A stretch of 64,000 nt of DNA, taken from a virus. Position 1 is the first letter of the stretch. The number at the start of each line of letters is the position of its first letter. The notes under the pieces are model-generated. The model was not told where the DNA came from and did not search any database. It saw only the letters and a list, made by a program, of their open reading frames with translations. Below, in pieces: positions 1 through 7,086 of this stretch. The translations under genes and the position numbers were made by a program. The stretch lies in the IMG/VR virus record IMGVR_UViG_3300042922_000886, positions 57,817 to 121,816 of that record; one strand, 5' to 3'.

Positions 1-72
1 ATAAATAAAACAAAGGATGAAATTATCGTTAGGCAATGAAATGGTTCTTTTAATGGGAGGTTGAATTGAATA

Positions 73-357
73 ATGATGAAACAAGATTTCATTAAGCAAG
101 TTTTCACTAAGATCGAATCCAAAGGATTTACGGTATTTGAAGGGGAACAAAAATCTGAGGCAGTGCATGTAAAGGTTCTACATAATCAAACGGCTCACTC
201 GTATGATTTAAAACTCCAATTTAAGAATGATAACTACGATGGTTTTGAATTGGGTGGAGATCAGGAGGTTGAGCATGTAACTCGAAAAAATTACGAAACC
301 TTTGATATAATGAATCAGATCGAATCGTCTATAAGGGAAGTTTTGTTTCGACGATAA
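73..357 (+). CDS. hypothetical protein, 94 aa
   Basis: No family recognised. Two adjacent ATG codons (73 and 76) follow a GGGAGG site by about 12 bases. The product looks soluble, with mixed charge and no Cys cluster, signal or membrane segment. The bases just before it are a copy of the intercistronic element seen throughout the window (ATGAAA, then TTTTAAT, then GGGAGG), so it is probably preceded by another gene of the same operon outside the window. Confidence 0.65.
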   Translation: MMKQDFIKQVFTKIESKGFTVFEGEQKSEAVHVKVLHNQTAHSYDLKLQFKNDNYDGFELGGDQEVEHVTRKNYETFDIMNQIESSIREVLFRR

Positions 358-394
358 TAGGCATGTTATTTCTTAAAAATTTGGACGTGATTCA

Positions 395-625
395 GTGAGT
401 AAATGCAATTATATATCTTTAAAAGATTTAATTAAAAAACTCATTCTCGATTCTCACGATGATGGTTATGTGCTTCTGTACGATGGTGTTGAATGTATTG
501 TACGTAGTTTTGATCGATTTATTTTAGATTATTGTGTAGACAAAGACTATTTCGCTCCATACTTCAGTTATTATATTGCCGAAGACACAAAATACTTTGA
601 TGATTTTAAATGGAGATATGTATAA
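395..625 (+). CDS. hypothetical protein, 76 aa, GTG start
   Basis: Function not recognised. The product is acidic and rich in Tyr, Phe and Asp (the last third is FAPYFSYYIAEDTKYFDDF). Only a weak GGAC ribosome site precedes the GTG, so the start is uncertain. It is the last gene before the hairpin at 631-658 and runs convergently with the RsfA-like gene. Confidence 0.55.
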   Translation: MSKCNYISLKDLIKKLILDSHDDGYVLLYDGVECIVRSFDRFILDYCVDKDYFAPYFSYYIAEDTKYFDDFKWRYV

Positions 626-630
626 ATAAA

Positions 631-658
631 AAACCATGCTGCTTAAACGGCATGGTTT
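631..658. terminator. bidirectional intrinsic terminator
   Basis: Perfect 9-bp stem AAACCATGC / GCATGGTTT with a 10-base loop. It is flanked by A-rich sequence on the left and T-rich on the right, so it can terminate both the + operon ending at 625 and the convergent minus-strand gene, whose stop codon lies in the loop. Confidence 0.75.
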
Positions 659-1128
659 TGGTTTGTTCCATCGAGAATCCCAAGTTTACGGGCATTTTCA
701 ATTATTTTGAGCATGTTTTTAAAATCTTCATTTATCTTGATTTCCGGCTTATTTTCTAATTTTATCGTTAGTTCTTCATTTTCTTTTCTCAATTTATCGA
801 TTACATGCTCCATCAATTGTAAGGCTTCAAGAATGTCTGAGATGGGGATGAAATTGTTTTCAGTTACTGTTGGAATAGGATCTGCTTTAATTTTCGGTTT
901 AACCGCAACAGTATTTTTTCGTTCCATTTTTGCCTCTTTAATCTCTTTCTCATAACGTTTTCTTACTTCGCTATTCCATCTGAACCCAGCTGCTGCCGAA
1001 GTCCTTTCGAGGCGTTCTGCGACCTCCAAAAATGCCTTTAATTGTGTACTGCCATCTCTTATATGTTGAAGTACAGTTTCAGCTAAAAGTAAGTCGTCCT
1101 CTAAAGTCCATTGATCTTTTCTTTCCAA
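643..1128 (-). CDS. RsfA-like Myb/SANT-type transcriptional regulator
   Basis: Resembles RsfA, the prespore-specific DNA-binding regulator of Bacillus. The N-terminal 55 residues carry the family signature: [17 protein letters not shown], then [15 protein letters not shown] and CGFRWNS-like [16 protein letters not shown], a Myb-like helical DNA-binding domain. A basic linker and a C-terminal coiled coil (about residues 110-140) follow. The reading frame is open to an ATG at 1173, but I prefer the TTG at 1128: GAGGTGG lies 5 bases upstream and the product then begins directly at the conserved domain. It is divergent from the mazF-like gene and both may share the control region at 1196-1268. 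A sporulation-type regulator on a phage suggests coupling to host development; that role is inferred. Confidence 0.75.
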   Translation of the reverse strand: MERKDQWTLEDDLLLAETVLQHIRDGSTQLKAFLEVAERLERTSAAAGFRWNSEVRKRYEKEIKEAKMERKNTVAVKPKIKADPIPTVTENNFIPISDILEALQLMEHVIDKLRKENEELTIKLENKPEIKINEDFKNMLKIIENARKLGILDGTNQNHAV

Positions 1129-1195
1129 TTGTTCCACCTCAACTTTTAAGTTATTGTTATCCAGTATATTCATTTATGTGAACTATATTCATTGG

Positions 1196-1213
1196 GACAA
1201 AATGTAGTTGACA
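1196..1213. repeat. 18-bp element shared with 32977-32994 (inverted)
   Basis: GACAAAATGTAGTTGACA occurs here and, in the opposite orientation, at 32977-32994. The copy contains a -35-like TTGACA, and GACAAAAT is itself repeated directly 14 bases apart (1196 and 1210). This suggests a promoter plus regulator-binding element used twice by the phage. Confidence 0.55.
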
Positions 1214-1224
1214 AAATTTAAAAT

Positions 1225-1238
1225 AGAACAAATGTTCT
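1225..1238. promoter_or_regulatory. LexA/DinR SOS box upstream of mazF-like gene
   Basis: AGAACAAATGTTCT fits the Bacillus DinR core GAAC-N4-GTTC and sits inside a perfect 18-bp palindrome (ATAGAACA AA TGTTCTAT, 1223-1240). It lies between the divergent RsfA-like and MazF-like genes, directly upstream of the -35 of the promoter at 1240. LexA binding is inferred from the match. Confidence 0.65.
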
Positions 1239-1239
1239 A

Positions 1240-1268
1240 TTGTGTTATAATCATTTACACTATATAAT
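1240..1268 (+). promoter_or_regulatory. sigma-A type promoter for mazF-like gene
   Basis: TTGTGT, 17 bases, TATAAT. A second TATAAT lies at 1246-1251. The SOS box ends where the -35 begins, so LexA would overlap RNA polymerase. Confidence 0.5.
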
Positions 1269-1323
1269 AGGTACATGGATATAAATAAATGATAATAATA
1301 CTATTATACAAGGAGTCGATATT

Positions 1324-1737
1324 ATGGCGGTTGCAATGATGGAAAGAGCATCAATTAATATTCATCAAACTAACTTTACTGCACCAAAAACAATCCATAG
1401 AGGCGATATCTATTTTGCGGATTTAGGCGATGGAAGAGGATCAATTCAAGGAGGAGTTCGGCCAGTACTTATTATTCAAAATGATATTGGAAATCGATTC
1501 AGCCCTACCGTTATCATCGCGCCTATTACAGCTCAAATTCAAAAAGCGAAGCTGCCGACTCATGTAGTGCTATCGGCAATAAAGTATGGACTCGAAAGAG
1601 ATTCTGTTGTACTGTTTGAGCAAATACAGACAATAAATAAGTCCGAACTTGGTGATAAGATTGCGCATATCAGTAGCCGAGACATGAAGGAGATCATTCA
1701 AAGTGCAATGCAGATTAGTATTGGTTTGGTCCACTAA
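1324..1737 (+). CDS. MazF/PemK-family mRNA interferase, no adjacent antitoxin
   Basis: Very close to Bacillus EndoA/MazF: RGDIYFADLGDGRGSIQGG, VRPVLIIQNDIGNRFSP and ITAQIQKAKLPTHV are nearly the family consensus. The catalytic pair equivalents, Arg46 (GGVRPVL) and Thr69 (PITAQ), are present, so it should be an active sequence-specific RNase. There is an extra N-terminal tail of about 22 residues before the canonical start. Usually mazE/endoAI precedes mazF; here no antitoxin-like ORF lies next to it, and the promoter region carries an SOS box. It may rely on the host antitoxin, or the N-terminal tail may restrain it; both are speculation. ATG at 1324 follows AAGGAG by 7 bases. Confidence 0.9.
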   Translation: MAVAMMERASINIHQTNFTAPKTIHRGDIYFADLGDGRGSIQGGVRPVLIIQNDIGNRFSPTVIIAPITAQIQKAKLPTHVVLSAIKYGLERDSVVLFEQIQTINKSELGDKIAHISSRDMKEIIQSAMQISIGLVH

Positions 1738-1771
1738 TAAAAAGGGATTGATCTGATATGTCGAGGATAAC

Positions 1772-1806
1772 TTAGCCTGATTGGTGTATGACACTGGTCA
1801 GGCTAA
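1772..1806 (+). terminator. long hairpin after mazF-like gene
   Basis: TTAGCCTGA / TCAGGCTAA outer stem (9 bp) and GTGT / ACAC inner stem, separated by a 3x3 internal loop. There is no strong T-run after it, so it may be a weak terminator or an RNA-stabilising hairpin. Confidence 0.5.
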
Positions 1807-1830
1807 AATTATAAAACAGGAAATTTATAG

Positions 1831-1859
1831 TTGACTTAAATAAAATAAAAGTATATAAT
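1831..1859 (+). promoter_or_regulatory. sigma-A promoter for the 1.9-28 kb operon
   Basis: TTGACT, 17 bases, TATAAT: the best consensus promoter in the first 10 kb. It starts just after the hairpin at 1772-1806 and points at the gene at 1927. Confidence 0.7.
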
Positions 1860-1926
1860 AAAATTAATCAAAATCATATTACATAAGATCAAATGAAACT
1901 ATTATTTTTATTGGGTGGTGAAGAAG

Positions 1927-2142
1927 ATGAACACAATAATTGAACTTAAGAATGTGTGGATCAATAAGTCATCAACTAAAGAAGATTTTTATTTCTGGAG
2001 TGCTCGGTATTTAAGTGGAAAGTACGGTGAGGATTATCAGAAAGCAGCGAGAGAAATTGGTGAAATGATTGTAGAACTTCAACTTACTCGAATCCAATCA
2101 AACAAGATTTGGGCAAAAGCGAAGGCGATGCATTCAAGATGA
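1927..2142 (+). CDS. hypothetical protein, 71 aa
   Basis: Not recognised. The ATG at 1927 follows GGGTGGTG; two in-frame GTG codons (1915, 1918) lie inside that ribosome site and are unlikely starts. The product is helical and basic at the C-terminus (KIWAKAKAMHSR). It is the first gene behind the promoter at 1831. Confidence 0.6.
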   Translation: MNTIIELKNVWINKSSTKEDFYFWSARYLSGKYGEDYQKAAREIGEMIVELQLTRIQSNKIWAKAKAMHSR

Positions 2143-2173
2143 AATAATCCTTTCAATTGGGAGATGATGAAAC

Positions 2174-2365
2174 ATGGCAAAGAAACCGAAATGCAAAGTG
2201 TGTGATCGTGAAATTGACACTAGAAAATACTCGCATTATAAATTCGGCCATGACTTCGTGTGTTATGTTGAAGCCACAGAGGATTGCGTTGTTCAATACA
2301 CTGGACAACATTTCAGAGAAAAGGGCGATGGATCTGGTCGTTTGAGTGGTGATGATTATGAGTAG
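2174..2365 (+). CDS. small CxxC protein, 63 aa
   Basis: CKVCDREID at residues 7-15 gives one CxxC pair; a further Cys at 30 and His residues could complete a zinc site. GGGAG about 10 bases before the ATG. Its stop overlaps the start of the next gene. Role unknown. Confidence 0.6.
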   Translation: MAKKPKCKVCDREIDTRKYSHYKFGHDFVCYVEATEDCVVQYTGQHFREKGDGSGRLSGDDYE

Positions 2366-2687
2366 GATAACAATCAAGGAATATAGAGCGTCCAAAGGCG
2401 GAGATTACGATTGTTATAAGTTATCTAACGGTCAAAAGTATTGGTTATGGCTAAAGGCTCCCTTTAGAGGTGGGGATGCGGCACTTGTACATATAGTTAC
2501 GGACGACGACAAAGAGGTTGGGACTGTGTTCCTAGAGAAAAACATCAGCAGCGTGAGGATGGGCTTTGAGGGAACAGGTAAATTAATTGAGGTTCCGATA
2601 ACAGTAATGCAAGATGTTAGGCCGAATAAGAAGTATTACTTTGATAAGATTGTAAGAAACCTATTAATAAAGGAGATGAATCATTGA
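2358..2687 (+). CDS. hypothetical protein, 109 aa
   Basis: Not recognised. Start chosen at the ATG that overlaps the preceding TAG (GAGTGGTGATG upstream); in-frame GTG/ATG codons at 2346-2352 are alternatives. The fold looks like mixed beta with a basic C-terminus. The stop overlaps the TTG start of the HD gene, implying translational coupling. Confidence 0.6.
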   Translation: MSRITIKEYRASKGGDYDCYKLSNGQKYWLWLKAPFRGGDAALVHIVTDDDKEVGTVFLEKNISSVRMGFEGTGKLIEVPITVMQDVRPNKKYYFDKIVRNLLIKEMNH

Positions 2688-3109
2688 GCACACTTGAACA
2701 AGCAATAATCGTCGCTGCCGATGGGCATCAAGGTCAATATGATAAAGCCGGACTACCGTACATATTCCATCCATTACGAGTAATGATGGCTTTAACCACC
2801 GAAGAAGAACAGATCGTTGGGGTATTGCACGATGTTCTAGAAGATACGGTTATTACAGAAGATAGGTTAAGGTACTTCGGATTTTCTGAATTGATTATCG
2901 AGGCTGTGAAAAGCGTGACAAGACGTGAAGGAGAAAGTTATTCAGTATTTATTCGTCGGTGTAAGGAAAATGAAATCGGTGTAAAAGTTAAGATCGTGGA
3001 TCTGAAGGATAATATGAACATCTCTAGGATTCCCAATCCGTCTCAAGAAGACTTCAGACGGATTGAAAAATACAAAAAGGCACTAGCAATATTGCTTGAC
3101 GAAGAATGA
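2684..3109 (+). CDS. HD-domain (p)ppGpp hydrolase-like protein
   Basis: Single-domain protein like the hydrolase half of RelA/SpoT (MESH1-type). His in the N-terminal helix (ADGHQGQYDKAGLPYIFHP), the HD pair in VLHDVLEDT (residues about 48-56) and a third Asp region in VKIVDLKDNMN (residues about 101-111) match the metal-binding layout. It could degrade the host alarmone or another nucleotide during infection. TTG start at 2684 overlaps the previous TGA, with AAAGGAG 8 bases upstream. There is no synthetase domain. Confidence 0.8.
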   Translation: MSTLEQAIIVAADGHQGQYDKAGLPYIFHPLRVMMALTTEEEQIVGVLHDVLEDTVITEDRLRYFGFSELIIEAVKSVTRREGESYSVFIRRCKENEIGVKVKIVDLKDNMNISRIPNPSQEDFRRIEKYKKALAILLDEE

Positions 3110-3146
3110 AACGAATCTTTTATTGAGAGAGGATGAATAAAAAAAA

Positions 3147-3266
3147 ATGAAACTGAAATTCGTGCAAACTCCACATAATTCCATTCGGGTATGGATGCTA
3201 TTCGATGAGGATCATAAAGATGTAATGATAAAATCGAGAGAATTTAACTTTTTCCAATTCATCTGA
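3147..3266 (+). CDS. possible small protein, 39 aa
   Basis: An open frame fills part of the gap between the HD and HTH genes. GAGAGGATG lies about 16 bases upstream and itself opens a 5-codon frame, so translation is doubtful. No family. Confidence 0.3.
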   Translation: MKLKFVQTPHNSIRVWMLFDEDHKDVMIKSREFNFFQFI

Positions 3267-3287
3267 ATATGGGGTGGATTTGACAAA

Positions 3288-3389
3288 GTGGAAAGAGACA
3301 TGTTTTCGTGGGAATTACCATTGTCGATAAAAGATTATATCAAGAAAAAATTCGCCCATTACCCAGATTGCCAAATCAATATATTGTGA
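3288..3389 (+). CDS. possible small protein, 33 aa, GTG start
   Basis: GGGGTGG lies 10-11 bases before the GTG. The product (VERDMFSWELPLSIKDYIKK start) looks like a plausible small helical protein, but nothing identifies it. Confidence 0.35.
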   Translation: MERDMFSWELPLSIKDYIKKKFAHYPDCQINIL

Positions 3390-3435
3390 TTAATATAAAA
3401 ATGTGAGTTCAATTGAGAATGGGTGAGCTGGACGA

Positions 3436-3849
3436 ATGAACGCTAAGGGGTATCGTCATACGTTGGATGATTTAATTAAGGCAGAAGTTAAAAAAAGAAA
3501 ACAAAACAACGTTAGCAATGCTTCTGTGCAAGGAGTTATGCAGGATTTGGCTGATTACTGCAAAATAACAACTGATGCAATTTATAATTATAGAAAATAT
3601 AAAGCCATTCCTCTATTAGCTATAGCTTACAGAATGGCTGAGTATTTAGGAGTAACTGTTTTGGAATTGTACCAAATCGAAAATTACGAATCAGCTTTAG
3701 GTAAAAGAAATGAACATGGAATAGGTAGAGGGAGGAAAAAAGAAGATTATAATAAGAATTGCAAAGAATGTGGTGAAATTGGTTATGCGAAAGGTTTTTG
3801 TTTGAAGCACTATCAACAGCACAGGAGATTCAAATTAAATAAATTATGA
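3436..3849 (+). CDS. HTH protein with C-terminal zinc ribbon
   Basis: Residues about 25-80 read as a Cro/CI-type helix-turn-helix (DLADYCKITTDAIYNYRKYK followed by AEYLGVTVLELYQI). The last 35 residues hold CKECGEIGYAKGFCLKHYQQH, a treble-clef-like CxxC...CxxH finger of the kind found in phage HNH-associated proteins; a tandem version occurs at 25650-25913. It is probably a DNA-binding regulator, target unknown. ATG follows GGGTGAG. Confidence 0.7.
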   Translation: MNAKGYRHTLDDLIKAEVKKRKQNNVSNASVQGVMQDLADYCKITTDAIYNYRKYKAIPLLAIAYRMAEYLGVTVLELYQIENYESALGKRNEHGIGRGRKKEDYNKNCKECGEIGYAKGFCLKHYQQHRRFKLNKL

Positions 3850-3898
3850 TTCAAGTTGCGTCTATTATCAAAATATTTTATGGGGAGATGGGCTTACA

Positions 3899-4093
3899 AT
3901 GACAACACTAAAATCGAGCCGTGGAAAAGCAACTTTGAACAACGAAGAAATGGAAGAAGTATAGGAACAGATTAATGGTGAAGTCTGGAAGTTGATTTCC
4001 GCCACTAACCTCAAAGATATTGGAAGGCTGACAGACAATAATGGTTTCTACAAGTATGTCGAACAATTTAAAAATACACAAAAACAATTCTAA
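3899..4093 (+). pseudogene. small gene with an in-frame amber codon, 64 codons
   Basis: ATG 3899 follows GGGGAGATG. The frame reads 21 codons, meets TAG at 3962-3964 and continues for 42 more codons to TAA at 4091 with normal coding character (EQINGEVWKLISATN...). Either a nonsense mutation, a sequencing error or amber readthrough. No family recognised. Confidence 0.5.
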
Positions 4094-4120
4094 TAGAAAA
4101 AATAGAAAGGTGTGGTTATT

Positions 4121-4396
4121 TTGCTTCTAAAAACCTATGTGAAAGTAAATGATAAATACTATGCAGGAGAATTATCAGATACATATAAATCAAGTTTTTC
4201 AGGAGTTGGTTTTCACGACTATAAAAACTGCGAATTGTCTGTTTTGAAATTTGTTGACAATGAAAACAATGCTTACGTTTGTGAAGGTTTACGTAATCTA
4301 AATAGTATTATTGAAAGAATTATGCAAAGAGTGAAAGACAATGCGATACAGTTACAAAGAATCGAAATCATCAATGTCGGAAGTAATGTGTCATGA
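4121..4396 (+). CDS. hypothetical protein, 91 aa, TTG start
   Basis: Not recognised. The TTG is 7-8 bases after AGAAAGGTG; an in-frame GTG at 4112 is part of that site. C-terminal helices (SIIERIMQRVKDNAIQLQRIE) look amphipathic. Its stop overlaps the ATG of the next gene. Confidence 0.6.
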   Translation: MLLKTYVKVNDKYYAGELSDTYKSSFSGVGFHDYKNCELSVLKFVDNENNAYVCEGLRNLNSIIERIMQRVKDNAIQLQRIEIINVGSNVS

Positions 4397-4533
4397 TGGA
4401 TAATAAATTTAAAATTGTCTGTTGTAAATGTGGAAGTGAAAGTCGTTGGTGGTATATCGAAAATGACTACACTTTGAGTCTTAAATGTAATAATGAAGAT
4501 TGTGGAAACCAGAAAAATTATGAGGAAGATTAA
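4393..4533 (+). CDS. zinc-ribbon protein, 46 aa
   Basis: CCKCGSESRWWYIENDY then CNNEDCGNQ: a CxxC...CxxxxC pattern of a small zinc ribbon. Coupled by ATGA overlap to the upstream gene. Function unknown, perhaps nucleic-acid binding. Confidence 0.65.
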   Translation: MMDNKFKIVCCKCGSESRWWYIENDYTLSLKCNNEDCGNQKNYEED

Positions 4534-4583
4534 AAGCAAATGAAAGGATTCTTGTATTGGATAAAATAAGAAAGGGCGGTTAA

Positions 4584-5285
4584 ATGACAATAAGTTCTAA
4601 GCCTGTAAGTGCAAATATTTTATATAAAGTGGTTGATGAAAAAATATATAAGTTATGCTCAATATGTGAAGAATATAAGCCAATGAATGAGGAGAATTAT
4701 AGTAAAAATAAAACCAATAAACGTGATGGCTTTCATCCTTACTGTAAACCTTGCAACAGTAGAAAATCTAGGCAATGGGAAATTGATAATCCTGAAAAAT
4801 ATAAAGCGTTAAATAAAACAAAATTGCCTAGTAAGAATCCAGTTAGATTGGAACGCTTACGAACATATAGAAAGACTGAAAAATCTAAAGATTATATGAC
4901 TGATTGGCGCAATAACAATAAAGATAAAATAAAAACATACAATGCATATAGATTGCAACACAAGACTCATGAGATAAGTCATAAAGAGTGGGAATATTGC
5001 AAAACTTATTTCAATAACAGATGTGCTTATTGTGGTCTACACTACAATGATCATTACCGAATGTACGCAGGTGAACCCCAAAAAATTGATTTACACAAAG
5101 AACACGTTGACCACTTTGGTAGTAATAAAATTGATAATTGCGTCCCATCTTGTTTGTCTTGTAATTCAAAGAAACACAATAAAGAATTAGTTAGTTGGTA
5201 TAATGAAAAAAATGTAAATTTTACGCAATATCGAATCCAAAGAATATATTTATGGCTTGCGGAAGACTATAAGAAAATCCAATAA
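4584..5285 (+). CDS. HNH endonuclease with N-terminal zinc ribbon
   Basis: Free-standing phage HNH (homing-type) nuclease. N-terminal CSICEEYKPMNEENYSKN...CKPC is the zinc ribbon common in phage HNH proteins. The C-terminal core has CAYCGLHYND (residues about 152-161), the catalytic segment HKEHVDHFGSNK and CVPSCLSCNSKKHNK. All metal ligands and the HVDH histidines are present, so it is probably active. The Lys-rich middle (residues 70-130) likely contacts DNA. Start ATG after AAGGGCGG. Confidence 0.85.
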   Translation: MTISSKPVSANILYKVVDEKIYKLCSICEEYKPMNEENYSKNKTNKRDGFHPYCKPCNSRKSRQWEIDNPEKYKALNKTKLPSKNPVRLERLRTYRKTEKSKDYMTDWRNNNKDKIKTYNAYRLQHKTHEISHKEWEYCKTYFNNRCAYCGLHYNDHYRMYAGEPQKIDLHKEHVDHFGSNKIDNCVPSCLSCNSKKHNKELVSWYNEKNVNFTQYRIQRIYLWLAEDYKKIQ

Positions 5286-5305
5286 AAGAAGTATTTTAAG
5301 GGGTG

Positions 5306-5470
5306 ATGAAACGAAAAATGAAAAACGCAAAAGAAATGAATCCCGCTGAACTTATTGATGAATTAGAGACACTTACATTGAAACGATGGAATGCAAACTA
5401 CACAGAAGGCTATAGACTTGATAATCGGTTAAGAGAACTTCGAATTGAAATGATGGAGAGAATGAAATAA
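5306..5470 (+). CDS. small helical protein, 54 aa
   Basis: Nearly all helix, with alternating Glu/Leu/Arg; ends in MERMK. Two starts are possible: ATG 5306, directly on the AAGGGGTG site, or ATG 5318 with better spacing. Preceded by an intercistronic element copy (AATAAAAG...TTTTAAGGGG). Unknown function. Confidence 0.55.
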   Translation: MKRKMKNAKEMNPAELIDELETLTLKRWNANYTEGYRLDNRLRELRIEMMERMK

Positions 5471-5500
5471 GTCATTTATTTGGAAAGGTGAGTTATAAAT

Positions 5501-5893
5501 ATGAATGTTTACAAAAGCCTTGGAGAAATTGTGAGTGATTATAATGCGGGTGTCTACAAGAGTACGCTGCCTTATCCTACCGGCAGATTTAGAGAGGATC
5601 ATGTCTTTGATGAAGACCAATCAATAAAATGGAATAAAGATGAGGTTGTAAGAAGAAATAGCGAATACGACCAGAAAAGAAATGAGTACCGTGCTGATAA
5701 CAATAGATTAGATAAGTTACTCAAAGATGATGTAACTTACAACTTGATTTATGATTTTGACTTGAATCAAGAACAGGCCGAATATACTTATGACATTGCA
5801 TATACTGAAAAGCATTCTAGTATGACTGACGTATTCTATTATGCGGTTGAATTAGCAGAGTATTTTGTGAAAATGAAAGTACTTGAAAGATGA
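5501..5893 (+). CDS. hypothetical protein, 130 aa
   Basis: Charged, largely helical protein with a central Glu/Arg/Asn-rich stretch (residues 45-75) and no recognised domain. Strong GGAAAGGTGAG site before the ATG. Intercistronic element copy upstream (ATAAGTCATTTATTTGG). Confidence 0.65.
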   Translation: MNVYKSLGEIVSDYNAGVYKSTLPYPTGRFREDHVFDEDQSIKWNKDEVVRRNSEYDQKRNEYRADNNRLDKLLKDDVTYNLIYDFDLNQEQAEYTYDIAYTEKHSSMTDVFYYAVELAEYFVKMKVLER

Positions 5894-5930
5894 TAAAAGA
5901 GCGATTTTAATGGGAGGTGTGTTAGAGGAT

Positions 5931-6209
5931 ATGGATTGCCCGATTGATTTTGATTATAACAGATGCTCTTCAAAGGACTTCGGTTTGCAGTGTGATACAT
6001 GTGTTCATGCTCCAGAGTTTCAAATTTATCAGCACGGTCTAATGTGGGTTGTATCAGACGATAAATACATTGCAACCGGCAAGACAAGAGATGGAGCAAT
6101 TGACAACTTCATTGAACTATTAAATAAAGAGTATGCTCGGTTGAAGCAAAAGGTCGATCAGGATATTCAAGAATCAAGAACGAAGCATCGGAAACTATGG
6201 AATTACTGA
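5931..6209 (+). CDS. hypothetical protein, 92 aa
   Basis: Cys10-rich N-terminal part (CPIDFDYNRC...CDTCVH) may bind metal; the C-terminus is a charged helix. The frame is open from 5883, but GGGAGG at 5912-5917 and the element copy before it place the start at ATG 5931 (or GTG 5919). The segment around GLMWVVSDDKYIATGKTRDGAI resembles small phage domains that fold as a beta sheet plus helix. Function unknown. Confidence 0.6.
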   Translation: MDCPIDFDYNRCSSKDFGLQCDTCVHAPEFQIYQHGLMWVVSDDKYIATGKTRDGAIDNFIELLNKEYARLKQKVDQDIQESRTKHRKLWNY

Positions 6210-6278
6210 GCAAATGAAAAAGCAATTTTATTTAATAAAACTATTCAATATAAATTAATGAATAAAGAGGTGCGCTGC

Positions 6279-6575
6279 ATGACAATTATTCGTAAACGAT
6301 TTATTGAACGAGACTATCTTTTTAAAAAGATCATGCTGAATAGCGAAGCAATTACGGAATCCATGGCCAATGAATTGTTGGACGACATGAAATGCCCATT
6401 TGCTGATTATACTTTTTATTTCATTCCCATTGGAGCAGGATGGAGAACGGAAATCAAAGATAACGATTCGGGAATGCTTGTGCCGGTATCAGATATAACA
6501 GGATTTGCAAATGATTTTTATATTAAACAACTAATCGAACTTACAAAGAACAAACTCCAACAACAAATTGCGTGA
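6279..6575 (+). CDS. hypothetical protein, 98 aa
   Basis: Start ATG 6279 is 9 bases after AGAGGTG; an upstream in-frame ATG at 6258 lacks a site. N-terminal half basic, C-terminal helix NKLQQQIA. No family. Confidence 0.6.
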   Translation: MTIIRKRFIERDYLFKKIMLNSEAITESMANELLDDMKCPFADYTFYFIPIGAGWRTEIKDNDSGMLVPVSDITGFANDFYIKQLIELTKNKLQQQIA

Positions 6576-6586
6576 GGTGGATGTGT

Positions 6587-6769
6587 ATGAGTATAGTTGA
6601 CTTCGCAAAGAACATTTTAAAGGTTCCTCTGAATTTCTACCAAGTAGAACTTCTTGAATTGCTGCAGATCAGCGGAGATAGTGCCTTTTACTCTTCACGT
6701 CCACGCACACACGGCATGCTACTGATCCATGAGATTTACCAAAAATACAAGAACGCAGATTCAATGTAA
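6587..6769 (+). CDS. hypothetical protein, 60 aa
   Basis: Starts at the ATG 8 bases after GAGGTGG. The segment VPLNFYQVELLELLQ recalls the opening of some phage ATPase/terminase proteins, but there is no P-loop and the similarity is too short to use. Upstream gene overlaps by a few bases of untranslated spacing. Confidence 0.5.
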   Translation: MSIVDFAKNILKVPLNFYQVELLELLQISGDSAFYSSRPRTHGMLLIHEIYQKYKNADSM

Positions 6770-6787
6770 TCTTCTGATAAGGAGAGG

Positions 6788-6979
6788 TTGGAGTCAGTGA
6801 GATGTAATGTATTCAGAAGATTAATGGATAGAATCAAGAGACAGAAGATACATGCTTCGGTAAATCGTATATGTGAAATTCAATCAGAGGAAATAAACTT
6901 GCTGAGGGCTGAGAACCAATTGCTAAAGAGAATGATAGCAATGTTGGAGGAGGAAAATAAAAAAAAGAATAAAGACTAA
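6788..6979 (+). CDS. small coiled-coil protein, 63 aa
   Basis: The C-terminal two thirds form a leucine-heptad coiled coil (INLLRAENQLLKRMIAMLEE). TTG 6788 is very close to AAGGAGAGG, so GTG 6797 is an alternative start. It sits directly before the operator-like region of the ribbon-helix-helix gene. Confidence 0.5.
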   Translation: MESVRCNVFRRLMDRIKRQKIHASVNRICEIQSEEINLLRAENQLLKRMIAMLEEENKKKNKD

Positions 6980-7018
6980 GGTTACGGTTCATGTGCCAAT
7001 AGTCCATAAGAGGCTCAG

Positions 7019-7082
7019 GTATACAAAAAGTATACGAGTATACAGTAGAATACCATTGATTTTATAAGGAGTGAAAGTATAC
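7019..7082 (+). promoter_or_regulatory. operator candidate: four GTATAC palindromes
   Basis: GTATAC occurs at 7019, 7030, 7038 and 7077, i.e. between the coiled-coil gene and the ribbon-helix-helix gene, the last one inside the leader just before the ATG. Clusters of short palindromes before a ribbon-helix-helix gene are typical autoregulatory operators; binding is inferred. Confidence 0.5.
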
Positions 7083-7086
7083 CTTT

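Noticed and set aside
6587-6769. Terminase fragment
   Set aside because: Resemblance is limited to a short FYQVELLELL segment without any P-loop.
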